In this document: piece after piece, positions 45,046 through 54,800 of the stretch
Numbering within the stretch: position 1 is the first letter of the stretch
Layout: every line of letters begins with the position of its first letter
Assembly (NCBI RefSeq): GCF_026341125.1
Contig: NZ_JAPEOR010000003.1
Location: forward strand, 1,426,001 to 1,490,000
Reading direction: 5' to 3'
Source: Streptomyces sp. NBC_01142
GTDB lineage: Bacteria > Actinomycetota > Actinomycetes > Streptomycetales > Streptomycetaceae
DNA length: 64,000 nt
The notes under the pieces: generated by a model
What the model was told of the DNA's origin: nothing
Database searches by the model: none
What the model saw: only the letters and a program-made list of their open reading frames with translations
Translations under genes and position numbers: made by a program

Positions 45046-45896
45046 GAGGGTGTCTTGATTGGCGATCGCTCGTTGCTCTGGGCATGGACATGGTTGTGCG
45101 CCTGGTGCCGGACGGGCTGTGGGAGATCTTCCAGGATGTGGCGCCGGAGCCGCCGGTACGCGCCCAAGGTGGAGGCCGCCGGAGGTGCGATGACCGCGCG
45201 GTGCTGGCCGCGATCATCTTCGTCGCTACTTCGGGCTGTACCTGGCGGCAGGTGCCACCGGTCTTCGGGGCCTCCTGGCAGACGGTCCACCGCCGTTTCA
45301 CTGATTGGTCCGCGGCCCGGGTCTGGGCCAAGCTGCACCGCGTGGTCCTCGACCGGCTCGGCGCGAACGGCGAGCTGGACTGGTCGCGCTGCGCGATCGA
45401 CTCGGCCAGTGTCCGAGCGGTCAAAGGGGGCCCCTGACCGGACCGAATCCGACCGATCGCGGCAAGCTCGGATCGAAGATGCACGTCATCTGTGACCGCA
45501 ACGGACTGCCGATCTCGGTGGGTATCTCCGGCGCCAACCTCCACGACAGCCAGGCCCTGATCCCGCTGATGCGCGGCATCCCGCCGATCCGCTCCCGCTA
45601 TGGACCCCGGCGCCGCCGCCCGGCCAAACTCCACGCGGACAAGGGCTACGACTTCGACCACTTGCGAGGATGGCTGCGCCGTCGGCAGATAGTGCCGCGC
45701 ATCGCCCGCCGCGGCGTCGAACCGTCCGGCCGCCTGGGCCGGCACCGCTGGGTAGTCGAGCGCACAATGTCCTGGCTGAACGGCTGCCGTCGCCTGCACC
45801 GCCGCTACGAGCGCAAGGCCGAGCACTTCCTCGCCTTCGTCGGCTTGGCCAGTGTCCTGATCTGCTACCGGCGCCTCAACCGATCAGGACATCCTC
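45046..45896 (+). mobile_element. IS5-family (IS427-like) element
   Basis: Imperfect ends (left gagggtgtcttgat, right atcaggacatcctc) are flanked by tta (45043-45045 and 45897-45899). Length is 851 bp. It was present before the IS701-type element, which uses its left junction as target. The transposase is split over two frames. Confidence 0.8.
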
Positions 45897-45913
45897 TTAG
45901 TGTTGCGCACTGA
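45084..45913 (+). CDS. IS5-family transposase, two ORFs joined by a -1 frameshift
   Basis: The first ORF (ATG 45084 to TGA 45437) reads VPDGLWEIFQDVAPEPPVRA and ends SVRAVKGGP. The second frame supplies GPNPTDRGKLGSKMHVICDR, ISGANLHDSQALIPLMRGI and RWVVERTMSWLNGCRRLHRR, with the catalytic residues. The slip site aaaggggggc-like run (tcaaaggggg at 45421-45430, then cccc) allows a -1 shift, as in IS427-type elements. The second ORF runs 17 bases past the element and stops in flanking DNA. Confidence 0.85.
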
Positions 45914-45933
45914 TCGCTGCGTCACCTCGAAAG

Positions 45934-45960
45934 CGATACGATACGATACGTCTCGTCTAG
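45934..45960 (+). promoter_or_regulatory. Tandem cgata repeats upstream of the hydrolase
   Basis: gcgatacgatacgatacgtc is a tandem of a 5-base unit, 27-50 bases before the hydrolase ATG. Such ATACGATACG-type sequences are common operators for TetR regulators. No TetR gene is present in the window. Confidence 0.35.
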
Positions 45961-45986
45961 TGTTGGTCTCGCCCTGGAGGAGCACC

Positions 45987-46859
45987 ATGGAACGCTTCAT
46001 CGACGCAGCACCTGGTGTACGCCTGTGGACTGAAGACCGGGGTGCCACCGACGCGTCTCCGGTGCTGCTGATCATGGGAGCGCAAGCACCCGGCCTGGGC
46101 TGGCCGGACGAACTGGTGGACATGCTCACCTCCCGCCATCGCGTGATCCGCTACGACCACCGCGACACCGGTCGCTCCACTTGGGCGTTCGACCAACGGC
46201 CCTATCCCCTCAGCCAACTTGCGGAAGACGCCCTCACGGTGCTGAACGGCCTCGACGTCGAACGCGCCCACATAGTGGGCATGTCACTGGGCGGCATGCT
46301 CGCCCAACTCCTCATCGCCGACCATCCCGACCGGTTGCTCAGCGCGACGCTGATCGGCACGAGCGCGCTCAGCACCGTCCCGTACATCCAGCCGGACGGA
46401 ACCCGGATCCCGCCTGAGGAACTCCCCGGTATCGCCCCCGGCCTGCTTGAGATGTGGTCCCGTCCCGTTGTGGACCTCGGCCTGGAAGCGGAGTTGGAAC
46501 GGCGGGTCGAGCATTGGCGGATCCTGGGTGGCAATCAGCTTCCCTTCGACGCCGAATACGCCCGCGCCCTGGAGCGAAAGGTCATCGAACACACCGGGCA
46601 CTACGCCACCAGCACCGCGCATGCCCGCGCCGACGCGTCCAACCTGGACCGCACCGAGCAACTGACAGGGGCCACAGTGCCCACCCTCGTCACCTCTGCT
46701 CCCGCCGAACCGGTCTCCCCGCCGCCCCATCCCCACCACCTCGCCCAGGCGATTCAAGGCGCATACATCATCGAGATCCCCGGCATGGGGCACGCACTCC
46801 CACCTGAGGTGCACACGCCGCTCGTCGCCGCGATCCTGGACCACACCACCAGACACTGA
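45987..46859 (+). CDS. Alpha/beta hydrolase
   Basis: 290 residues from ATG 45987, with ggagg at the right distance. Alpha/beta hydrolase fold: oxyanion-region PVLLIMGAQAPGLGWPDEL, RVIRYDHRDTGRST, nucleophile elbow GMSLGG (Ser100), and the late His in IEIPGMGHALPPEV. It is probably an esterase or epoxide-hydrolase-like enzyme with unknown substrate. It stands alone, with an IS5 element immediately upstream. Confidence 0.9.
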   Translation: MERFIDAAPGVRLWTEDRGATDASPVLLIMGAQAPGLGWPDELVDMLTSRHRVIRYDHRDTGRSTWAFDQRPYPLSQLAEDALTVLNGLDVERAHIVGMSLGGMLAQLLIADHPDRLLSATLIGTSALSTVPYIQPDGTRIPPEELPGIAPGLLEMWSRPVVDLGLEAELERRVEHWRILGGNQLPFDAEYARALERKVIEHTGHYATSTAHARADASNLDRTEQLTGATVPTLVTSAPAEPVSPPPHPHHLAQAIQGAYIIEIPGMGHALPPEVHTPLVAAILDHTTRH

Positions 46860-46950
46860 TGCGCAACCGGGTCGGAAAGTGGCCGGGGCCACGGCTCCCC
46901 GATCCAACTGAGACGACTTCTTAGTCCGTGAAGCGCCGAGGCACCGGCTG

Positions 46951-47145
46951 TCAGGAGGCGCCGAAGACCGGTGGGAGCTGCCGCCAGGTGCAGCGTGTCT
47001 TGGCAACACAAATGATCGCCCCGAGCTCTGCCCGGTCGTCAGCCCTCTGCCGGCCCAAGCCCTGAGAACGCACTGGACGCGTAGGAACGACCTGCTGAAA
47101 GATCTCCCACAGTCCATCAGGCACGAGACGCTCCGTCATCCCCAT
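46951..47145 (-). pseudogene. IS5-type transposase, N-terminal remnant
   Basis: 65 codons reading TERLVPDGLWEIFQQVVPTR and CVAKTRCTWRQLPPVFGAS, closely related to the N-terminus of the IS5-type enzyme at 45084. It ends abruptly with a stop, and the catalytic part is missing. Confidence 0.8.
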
Positions 47146-47184
47146 ACAGGTGGCAGCGAACGGATCACCGCCCGAGATTCGCGG

Positions 47185-47571
47185 TTACATGCCGTCGGGC
47201 GGGATGGGTGTGGCCTGGTGGTAGTACATCTGCCAGGTCGCGCCCGCACCCTGTTTGCGCCAGAGCGAACTCCGCCGTGCCCGGTTTCCATCAAACGTGG
47301 TCTCGTAGGTGAGATGCACCAGCCCAGGTGCCAGCAGGACGCCGATGAAATTTGAGGGCTCATAGCGCGGACCGCTTTCTGCCGCACCGCCCAGCTCGGG
47401 CAGCTCGGCAAGCATCTCCCCATACGTCCACTGTCGCCCCGAAGCGCCGACCTCTACGAAGTCCGGGTCCAGTAGCTGCCGGGCAAGCGAGCGTGATGTA
47501 CGCACGCTGGGGTCCATCAAACGCAGCTCGCCTGCGATCGCTTCGCGTACCTCATCTGTTTCTCGGTTCAT
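47185..47571 (-). CDS. DUF4440 / SnoaL-like (NTF2-fold) protein
   Basis: 128 residues from ATG 47571 (MNRETDEVREAIAGELRLM). The pattern of a first helix, RSLARQLLDPDFVEVGASGR, TYGEMLAELPE and late strands (HLTYETTFDGNRARRSSLWR, WQMYYHQATPIP) matches the DUF4440 NTF2-like fold. These are small enzymes or binding proteins of varied role. No partner gene nearby. Confidence 0.8.
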   Translation of the reverse strand: MNRETDEVREAIAGELRLMDPSVRTSRSLARQLLDPDFVEVGASGRQWTYGEMLAELPELGGAAESGPRYEPSNFIGVLLAPGLVHLTYETTFDGNRARRSSLWRKQGAGATWQMYYHQATPIPPDGM

Positions 47572-47815
47572 GCAGGCATCTTCACCCAGGTCACCCAGCC
47601 CATCGCAAACGAGTTGCCACCCGCAGAGCGCAGTTTGGCCGCCGAACTGGACTGCTCGCAGCCTATCGAGACGACCCCTTATAGGAGCTGGTCTCCCAAA
47701 CGCCGACAGGGCACCCTGCCCCCACCCACTGCAGCACTGACAGTTGCCGCTCATTGACCTGCCGCTCCAATGGCCCGCCTTCGACTTGAAGTTGACGTAC
47801 GACGGCGGCATGTTG
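47572..47815. other. Gap, no gene seen
   Basis: About 240 bases. Frames here are short and shadow-like; the region probably holds the promoter of the DUF4440 gene. Confidence 0.35.
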
Positions 47816-48046
47816 TCAGTTCCGTTGGTCAGCGACGGGCGGTTCGAAACAGTTCGCTCGAACGAGCTGGGGCTGACGCGGGCCGCGTGTACGCGGCGAT
47901 GGCGGCGTAACGCCGACCGGTGCGTGGCCGGCTCTTCGCCGAAGGAAGCGATGAGTTGCCATTGTGTGGGCGAACTGGATGCCCGTGCGGGCGTCGAATT
48001 CCGCCCTTGCCGTCACTTCGGCCTCCGTGAGCTGCTGGCGAGTCAC
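47816..48046 (-). CDS. Doubtful small gene downstream of the coiled-coil protein
   Basis: 76 codons from GTG 48046. The start is protein-like (TRQQLTEAEVTARAEFDART, GIQFAHTM), then it becomes Arg/Pro-rich. It follows the gene at 48070 by 23 bases in the same direction. It may be a real short gene or a frameshifted remnant. Confidence 0.3.
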   Translation of the reverse strand: MTRQQLTEAEVTARAEFDARTGIQFAHTMATHRFLRRRAGHAPVGVTPPSPRTRGPRQPQLVRANCFEPPVADQRN

Positions 48047-48069
48047 CCCGGGGGCTTCGGCCGGCGCCT

Positions 48070-48594
48070 TCAGCCACTGAGCTCCGCGCGCAACCGTTCG
48101 TTCTCCTTCTCCAGCGTCTTAAGGCGTCGTTCGAGTTCGGCTCGTGTCGGCTTCTTCGGGGGTGCTGGAGGTAGGGGCTCTGTTGCTTCCGGTGGCTCGC
48201 CACGCAGTCCGATGGGTTCGAAGGCCACGATTGTTTGCCGGTCTTTCCCACACTCAGAGCATCGCCTGCCGTATGACCCGGCCGAGAGGGGGTCGGGATA
48301 CGTGTAGTGCGCCTCCGTCTCGATGATGTGGCCGCAGTACAGCCGGACACGCCACCGCATGATCTCGTGGTCGGCCTTCTTAAAGGACTGCATCAGCTTC
48401 GCGACGTTCTCGAACGCCTGGCGACGACGCTCCGTCCTCTCCGGATCTGCACGGCACTTGGCGTCGTCCTCCTCGACCTGACGCCGAGCCCACTCGCTGA
48501 TCTCCTCGCTCTGCTTCTGACGGCGGTGGTCCCCGCGCGTGAGTTCATACTCCTCCAACGGAACCCCGCTGCTCCGGTACTCGACTTCGCGCAT
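48070..48594 (-). CDS. Coiled-coil protein with a zinc-ribbon-like centre
   Basis: 174 residues from ATG 48594 (MREVEYRSSGVPLEEYELT); an upstream in-frame start at 48651 is possible. A charged helix (SEEISEWARRQVEEDDAKCR) leads to a central CGHIIETEAHY and RRCSECGKDR, which could bind one zinc. The C-terminus is a heptad-like coiled coil (RAELERRLKTLEKENERL). No family recognised. Confidence 0.6.
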   Translation of the reverse strand: MREVEYRSSGVPLEEYELTRGDHRRQKQSEEISEWARRQVEEDDAKCRADPERTERRRQAFENVAKLMQSFKKADHEIMRWRVRLYCGHIIETEAHYTYPDPLSAGSYGRRCSECGKDRQTIVAFEPIGLRGEPPEATEPLPPAPPKKPTRAELERRLKTLEKENERLRAELSG

Positions 48595-48868
48595 GACGGC
48601 AAGCGTAGAAGCGGCGTCCACGCGGCTGTGGAGAAGATCGGTCTTGATCAACCAGCTCGCGGATTCTGCCCATGAGTGACCGCCGGAGTGTGTACTGGCC
48701 CAGAGGGCCGGGATGGTTGTTCGGATTTGCGGTCACAGGAATCGCTGCGGGCTGTCTGGTGAGTTCCCGCCATTTAGCCGGTTTTGATCAATCGGTGGCT
48801 CGGCACTGACGCTGTTGGGCAGTATGCCGTCCTGGGGCATTGTCGGTTGAGAGAACCGGAGGGGGAAC
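48595..48868. other. Upstream region of the GNAT gene
   Basis: About 270 bases without a gene. It should contain the promoters of the two diverging genes, but I cannot place clear boxes. A good ribosome binding site (ggaggggg) lies just before 48869. Confidence 0.4.
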
Positions 48869-50929
48869 ATGGCGATCAGAGTGCTGCCGGTGTCTGCGGA
48901 ACAGCTGGAGTTGCTGGACGCGGTTGTCGCTTTGGGCGACCGATACACGAAGTATCTGGGTCTGCTCACACCGCCTGCCTACCGTAGGCACGCCGAGGAC
49001 GGCGGCCTGCTGGTAGCTGTGGATGACGAGGAGGTCGTCGGTTACGCGCTCTTCGGGCTGCCTAAGCGGAGTCTGTATGTTCGTCTGGCTCATTTGTGCG
49101 TGGCCGAGGAGCATCGAGGCAGGGGTGTTGCTCGTGAGCTGATCGAGGCGATCCGCGCGCGGCATACTCATCGGCTTGGTATTCGTGCGAAGTGTCGGCG
49201 CGACTATGGGCTCAGCGGTATGTGGACCGCGCTGGGCTTTGTTCCCAAGGGTGAGAGCCTGGGGCGGGGCAAGGACAAGGAGACGCTGGACACCTGGTGG
49301 CTCGACCTTGGGCACGAGGATCTGTTCACCGAGGCCCAGAGTGATGCGCTGCTGGTGGTGACCGTCGACCATGGCGTGTTCGCCGGGCTGCGCGGTGCGG
49401 GTACGGAGCGCGCGGTTGCGGAGTCGCGTGCTCTCGAAGCGGGGTGGCTCGCCGACCTGATCGAGCTCGCGTTTACTCCGCAGCTTCTGCACGATGTGCG
49501 TGATGTCGAGGAGCGTGAGGCGCGCAACCATCAGCGTGCGGGGCTTGCCGAGTTGCGGTCACTGTCTCCCGACAGCGTTGCCGTGGCCATCCGCTTGGAG
49601 GAACTGGCCGCGGCGGTGAGAAAGGAGCTGCCTGATGTCCCCCTCGATGGCTGGCAGCGCGCCCGCTTGCGCTACGTGGCCGAGACGTCGTGTGCCGGGC
49701 TCCAGGTGCTGGTGACGCGCGATCCCGCACTGGCGGCTCTGGCGGACATCGCCTGGGATGTCGCACGGGTCAAGGTCGTCTCGCCGGCTGTGGTCACGCT
49801 GCATGTGGACGAACTGCGCCAGGCCCAGGTGTACCGTCCTGCGGATCTCATGGGCACTGCTTTCTCCGCCGAGGAGATCGCGCCAGGCGGTGAAGGAGAG
49901 CTGGTCGCCTTCTTCGACCAGGCCGAGGGCGACCGTGGAACGGGCTTCGCGGAGCGGCTGAAAAGCCTCGCCAATGACGGGGTGCTGTGGCGCAGGGAGT
50001 TGCTCCGGGACGGAGAGGGGTATCCGGTGGCCCTTTACGTCTGGGCGATGGACGGCCGCACGTTGAACGTCGCGTTCCTCCGTACGGCGTCGCACCTGCT
50101 GGAGGAGACACTTGCACGGCAACTGCTGTTCATGCTCAAGCGGCTTGGCCGGGAGCGAGGGGCGCAGGCGGTCCGTATCACCGATCCGTTCCTGTCGCCG
50201 ACGGCGATGGCGGCTGCCGGCGCCGACGGTTTCACCGAGGACGAGAGCGGCTTCACCGCACTCCTGGTCGACGTCTGCGGACCTGCTGAGGCGGTCTCGG
50301 AAAAGGCCGCGGAGATCGCGGGCCGGATGAGGCGGTCGACGCCACGGCTGGGTGATCGCGTGTCGCCCGAGATCGCGAGCATGGCCGAGCGGGTGTGGTG
50401 GCCGGCTAAACTGACCGACACGGCCCTGCCCTCCTTCATCGCACCCATCAAGCCGCGCTGGTCCACGGAGCTCTTCGACATTCCGGCCATGCTCGTTCCC
50501 CGGGACGACGTACTGGGCATCAGCCGCGAGCACGTCTACTACCGCTCGTCCGGACACCGAGGAGAAAGCGTTCCCGCCCGGATCCTGTGGTACGTCAGTG
50601 AGGGGACTTCCGGGCAGCAGGGCAAGATGGTCATCGGCTGCTCGCGCCTCGACGAGGTGGTCATCGACGACCCCGACACCCTCTTCTCGAGATTCGAACA
50701 CCTTGGCGTATATGGTCATGCCGAAGTGCGTGCCGCAGCCGATGTGTCGGGCAAGGCCATGGCGTTGAGGTTTTCGGACACGGAGATCTTTCCCGTACAG
50801 GTGACGCATGCACGAATGACCGCGTTGGCCAAGGGGCTGGGACTACGGTGGGTACCGCCGATGCAGCTGTCGAAGATCAGCAACACGCTGTTCCAGGCCA
50901 TGTACGAAGAGGGGCACCGAAAGACGTGA
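48869..50929 (+). CDS. GNAT - PIN-like - PUA/ASCH-like fusion protein
   Basis: 686 residues from ATG 48869 with a strong ribosome binding site. About 1-150 is a GNAT acetyltransferase (LAHLCVAEEHRGRGVARELI with the RGRGVA acetyl-CoA loop; YGLSGMWTALGFVPKGESL). About 165-330 looks like a PIN-type nuclease (VTVDHGVFAGL with an Asp, LVTRDPALAALADIAWD with an Asp, VVSPAVVTLHVDEL). Another acetyltransferase-like segment may lie in 330-480 (FLRTASHLLEETLARQLLFM). The last 150 residues (HVYYRSSGHRGESVPARILW; KMVIGCSRLDEVVIDDPDTL) resemble an EVE/ASCH/PUA nucleic-acid-binding fold. The stop overlaps the ASCH gene. A toxin or defence role is inferred. Confidence 0.75.
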   Translation: MAIRVLPVSAEQLELLDAVVALGDRYTKYLGLLTPPAYRRHAEDGGLLVAVDDEEVVGYALFGLPKRSLYVRLAHLCVAEEHRGRGVARELIEAIRARHTHRLGIRAKCRRDYGLSGMWTALGFVPKGESLGRGKDKETLDTWWLDLGHEDLFTEAQSDALLVVTVDHGVFAGLRGAGTERAVAESRALEAGWLADLIELAFTPQLLHDVRDVEEREARNHQRAGLAELRSLSPDSVAVAIRLEELAAAVRKELPDVPLDGWQRARLRYVAETSCAGLQVLVTRDPALAALADIAWDVARVKVVSPAVVTLHVDELRQAQVYRPADLMGTAFSAEEIAPGGEGELVAFFDQAEGDRGTGFAERLKSLANDGVLWRRELLRDGEGYPVALYVWAMDGRTLNVAFLRTASHLLEETLARQLLFMLKRLGRERGAQAVRITDPFLSPTAMAAAGADGFTEDESGFTALLVDVCGPAEAVSEKAAEIAGRMRRSTPRLGDRVSPEIASMAERVWWPAKLTDTALPSFIAPIKPRWSTELFDIPAMLVPRDDVLGISREHVYYRSSGHRGESVPARILWYVSEGTSGQQGKMVIGCSRLDEVVIDDPDTLFSRFEHLGVYGHAEVRAAADVSGKAMALRFSDTEIFPVQVTHARMTALAKGLGLRWVPPMQLSKISNTLFQAMYEEGHRKT

Positions 50930-51405
50930 GTGATCCGGAGCGCGCGATGCTGCTGTCCGTCCACCCTCGGTTTGCCACGGCGATCCTGGCTGGGACCAAG
51001 ACGGTCGAGGTTCGCCGGCAGCGCGTCGCCGCCCCACCGGGAACTCCTGTGCTCCTGTACGCGACCGCGCCCACGATGGCCATTGTGGGCATGGCGCGGA
51101 TCTCTTCCGTGCAGGTGGCCTCGCCGCGGGAGGTCTGGTCGGCCAACCGCACGAGCGCTGGGATCAGTCGGCGTGAGTACGACGAGTACATGAGTGGAGC
51201 GACCCAGGCCAGCGGTCTGTCTCTCGAAGAACCGATCACCTTCGAGGCCCCGGTACCGCTGGCCGCCCTGCGAGCCTCGGGATCGTTCCATCCGCCGCAG
51301 AGCTACCGGTACTTGACCGGTGAAGACCTCCGGAAGGTCGCTGAGGCGGCACCGGTGACCGGGGCGGCCCTTCAAGGCGCATGGAACGACCTGACACCGG
51401 CCTAG
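50926..51405 (+). CDS. ASCH-domain protein
   Basis: 159 residues from GTG 50926, overlapping the GNAT-PIN gene as GTGA. The N-terminal part is a clear ASCH/PUA-like signature: MLLSVHPRFATAILAGTKTV, EVRRQRVAAPPGTPVLLYAT, and MAIVGMARISSVQVASPREV. ASCH domains bind RNA or modified nucleotides. The overlap makes it an obligate partner of the upstream fusion protein: possibly an antitoxin, or the specificity part of a two-gene system. Confidence 0.8.
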   Translation: MSDPERAMLLSVHPRFATAILAGTKTVEVRRQRVAAPPGTPVLLYATAPTMAIVGMARISSVQVASPREVWSANRTSAGISRREYDEYMSGATQASGLSLEEPITFEAPVPLAALRASGSFHPPQSYRYLTGEDLRKVAEAAPVTGAALQGAWNDLTPA

Positions 51406-51836
51406 GCCGATTGCGACTCTTTAACGTGCGGGCGAGGTGACGCTGACGTCAGGGCGGCCGACGGGCGTTGGGGGCAGCTCAGGACTTGCGTTGAGCAGCA
51501 GGGCCAAGAGCGTTGCCACGGCCACGCCTGAGCCGATGGCGACCAGGTCTCCTGGTGAAGACGGTCCGTGGTGGGTGCGCGCCGGGATCACACCCCGACT
51601 CGCGGAGCCGGAAGCCGGCGGGTGACGCCTCGGTGGTTCCGGTTCCCGCGCGGCTTACTTCTCCTCATCCGATCGTCGCCGCGCTCAGAGACATGGAGGA
51701 GCGGCTCGTGATGCCTAGGCCCGTGATCCGCCGATTGCTGATGATCACCGCACGCGTCGAGTTCCCCACCACCCGACCATGATCAACCATCCAGGCCCGA
51801 CGTCTCATCGCCAACCGTGCACGAGCTCGTTGAACT
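51406..51836. other. Gap between convergent genes, no gene seen
   Basis: About 430 bases. Short frames such as 51437-51625 and 51513-51782 lack good signals. A short run (MEERLVMPRPVIRRLLMITA) looks protein-like but has no clear boundaries and may be a remnant. Confidence 0.4.
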
Positions 51837-51879
51837 TGACGTTCAACCCCGACTCATCTCGCGCTGGAGTTGAACGTCA
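51837..51879. terminator. 11-bp hairpin between convergent genes
   Basis: tgacgttcaac (51837-51847) pairs with gttgaacgtca (51869-51879). It sits 4 bases beyond the stop of the leftward giant gene and can end transcription from either side. Confidence 0.7.
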
Positions 51880-51882
51880 GGG

Positions 51883-54800
51883 TCACAGCAGGTACGAGAA
51901 GCGCAGTGCCCCGCCCTCCTCGCGGTAGCGGCCCCGGCCGCGCTTTCCGTAGGGGTTGGGGAGCATCTGGATGGCCATCTTGTGAGGGGTGAGGGCGTGT
52001 GTGACCACCAGAAGGCGCCAGCGGTCGTTGCCCGCGTGCTGGCGGGCCGCGCGGACCTCGCTTTCTCCCAGCTCGAAGCGGCCGCCTTCGCCTCCGGTCG
52101 CCTTCACCTCGTACAGGTAGGGCCGGCTGCCGGAGCCGACCCGGAAGTCGAAGCCGAGGCCGTCGTCGCCGGACGGGCCGGGGAAGGCTTTGCGGCGGTT
52201 GCCCGACACCCAGCCGGTCTCGTCCATGCGGTCCGGGTAGCACGCACACAGCCACTGGTACGCGTACCACTCGCCCACGTAGCCGATGGCCTCCCGCTGG
52301 GCCGTGGTCAGCCCGCTCTCCGTGCCGCCCCCGTACCGCCGCCCGCGCGTGTGACTGCTGGCCTGGGTGCGCCCGGTCTGGCGACGGGGGTCCGTGAAGC
52401 GGAGCGGCCCGGCGGCGGTGATGCCCGGCGCCGAGCCGCTCTGCATTACCCGGTCGAGTTCGCGGGTGAGGGCGGTGAAGTCGCCTGAGTGCACGTCGAA
52501 GTCGCGGCCGCCGACGGAGATCGACCGCCGTTTGCGCTCCCGTTCGCGGCGCTCGTGTTCCGCCGCGTTGCGCACCCGGTCCAGGTCGCCCTCGGACAGC
52601 CCGTGCCGTTCGGGATCCGTTGCCATCGCCATCCCGTCGGGCCACTGGCCGAGGGCCGCAAGCCAGCCGACGACGTCGGTGGGGGACAGGGGTCGGAAGT
52701 CCAGCGTGCCTGCGGCTTCCAGCCGCGCGGTGACCTCCTCGGCGGGCTCGACTCCGGTCAGGGCCGTGGGCAATGGGTGTCCGGCAGCCCTGACCAGGAC
52801 CGCGAGGTCGGCGGCCAGGCCGGTGATCGTACGGAGGTTCGCGCCGCGTACCTGGTCAGGGGCGGGCAGGCGTTCGCCTGACCGGGGCAACGGCACCGAG
52901 CGGCCCAGGCGCAGCGCCAGCTGCTCCTCCACGTGCGCCTCCAGGCTCCTCGTGTCGGCCGTGTCCACGGTGTACTCCCATGCCTCCGGCGCGGTGATCC
53001 AGTCCAGGGCCCGGACCGAGGGCCAGTCGGGCATCGGACGGCGCGCGTCGAAGTCCTCCAGCACCGCCCAGCGCAGCCGGTTGACGAGCTCCTTCTTGCG
53101 CAGGTCCAGGTAGGTGCGGAGCGCTTCCTCGTGCTCGGCGGCGTGGCTGATCGGTTCCAGTGGTGGGCTCATCGCGCGCAGGGTGTCGTTCAGCTCGGCG
53201 AATCCGATGCCCAGGTCGCGCCGCAGTTCGTCCGTACTGCGGGCCGCTCGGGCCCTGGCGATGAACTCGGGTACGGGGACCGGGAGCTCGGCGGCGTACT
53301 CCTCGAGGTGAGCCTGGAACTCCCGGGTGTCGCCCGGCGGCGGCAGGAACAGCGAGTTCGCCGCCTCCGTGCCGAGCAGGTGAACGAGGAAGGGCCGGCA
53401 GCGCTCTAGGACCACGCCGATGGCCCCGTCGATCCGGCGGCTCGTCTCCTCGACCTGGTGGACCGTGACTTCCAGGGCGTCGGCGAGTTCCTCCTGGCCC
53501 GGGTCGCGCAGGTCGGCGTGGCGGGAGGCGAGCTGGTGGGCGGCGAGGCGCAGCCGGTCGCCGAACTCCCGCCGTCCCAGCAGCTCGGCGAGCGCCACCA
53601 CGATGCGGGTGGTCTCGGGCCAGCCCGGCTCGCCTGCCGGGGAGAGGACGAGCGGATGCTTCGGATCGGGCAGCGGCAGCACTCCGCCGAGGCGGCCCGG
53701 CAACGTCACGGGCCGGCCGTCGAGCTCGATGTCCCAGGAGCGGTAACGGTGCAGACGTACGCTCCGGACCAGGGACGTCAGCTCGCTCAGCTCGGCCTCG
53801 CTCGCCCGGGGGCCGCGCGCCAGGTGGTCGCAGAGGACGCCCACGGCCAGCGTGAGCCAGGGCAGCTGCTGGACCAGTGGCTCTCCCATGGCCGCGTGGT
53901 CCACCCGTGCGCCGTCCACGGTCACCGTGAACGTCAGGTCGTCGGTGTGCCGGACGGTGGCGGGGTGTTCGGCCGCCAGCAGCTCGGCGGCCTCCGCCGA
54001 GACACCGGGAAGGGTGAGTAGGGGGCGCGCCATCTCCCGTACCAGCAGGGCCGTCAGGCCGTCGCGTTCACCGCTGACGTAGAGCACGGTCGTGGCATCA
54101 CCATCGCCATGGCTCTGCCCGCCGTCCAGGGCGGACAACGGTACGCTGATCAGCCGGTCCTCGGACTCAGCGAGCAGACTGGCGCCCTCGGGCAGTGCAG
54201 GACGGGGCCGCCGTACGAGGTGCCTCCAGGCACGTTCGTTGGCGCGCTGCGCGGCGGGCCGGTCCTCGGCCCCCAGCGCGCCCTCCGCCGCGAGCCGTCC
54301 CAGCGCGGCGATGAGGCGGTCGCTGTCCTGGGGGTCGTCCCAGGTCGGCAGCCGCATTTCCCGCAGGCGGTCGCCCGCCTTCCCGCGTTCCAGGAGGTGG
54401 CGCAGCCGATGGTCGACGGTCGGCGCGTACGAGGGCTCCTCCTCCAGCCCGGGCGGGCAGTGCCAGGCGTCGGCCGGCCGGACGAACCGGACGGCCCGGT
54501 CGCGGCCCCGCACCGGGAGCCACGGCTGCTCCCGGACGAAGGCTCCGAGCGGGGTCGGGACCTGTTCCGTGTCCGGGGAATTCTGGCTGCCGGCACTGGT
54601 CCAGACGCTGGTGAACCTCGTGTCGTTCCAGCTGGCCAGGCCGTGCAGGACGAGCCGTGCGTACGCCAGCCGGGCCTCCTGGTCGAGGCGTCCGACGACG
54701 TCCTGGCCGGGGAGCTGCCAGGCGGGGGTTCCCCGGTACGGCGTCCGGGGGTAGTAGGCACCGGACCAGTTGCGGACGTACGGCTCCCACTGCTCCTGCA

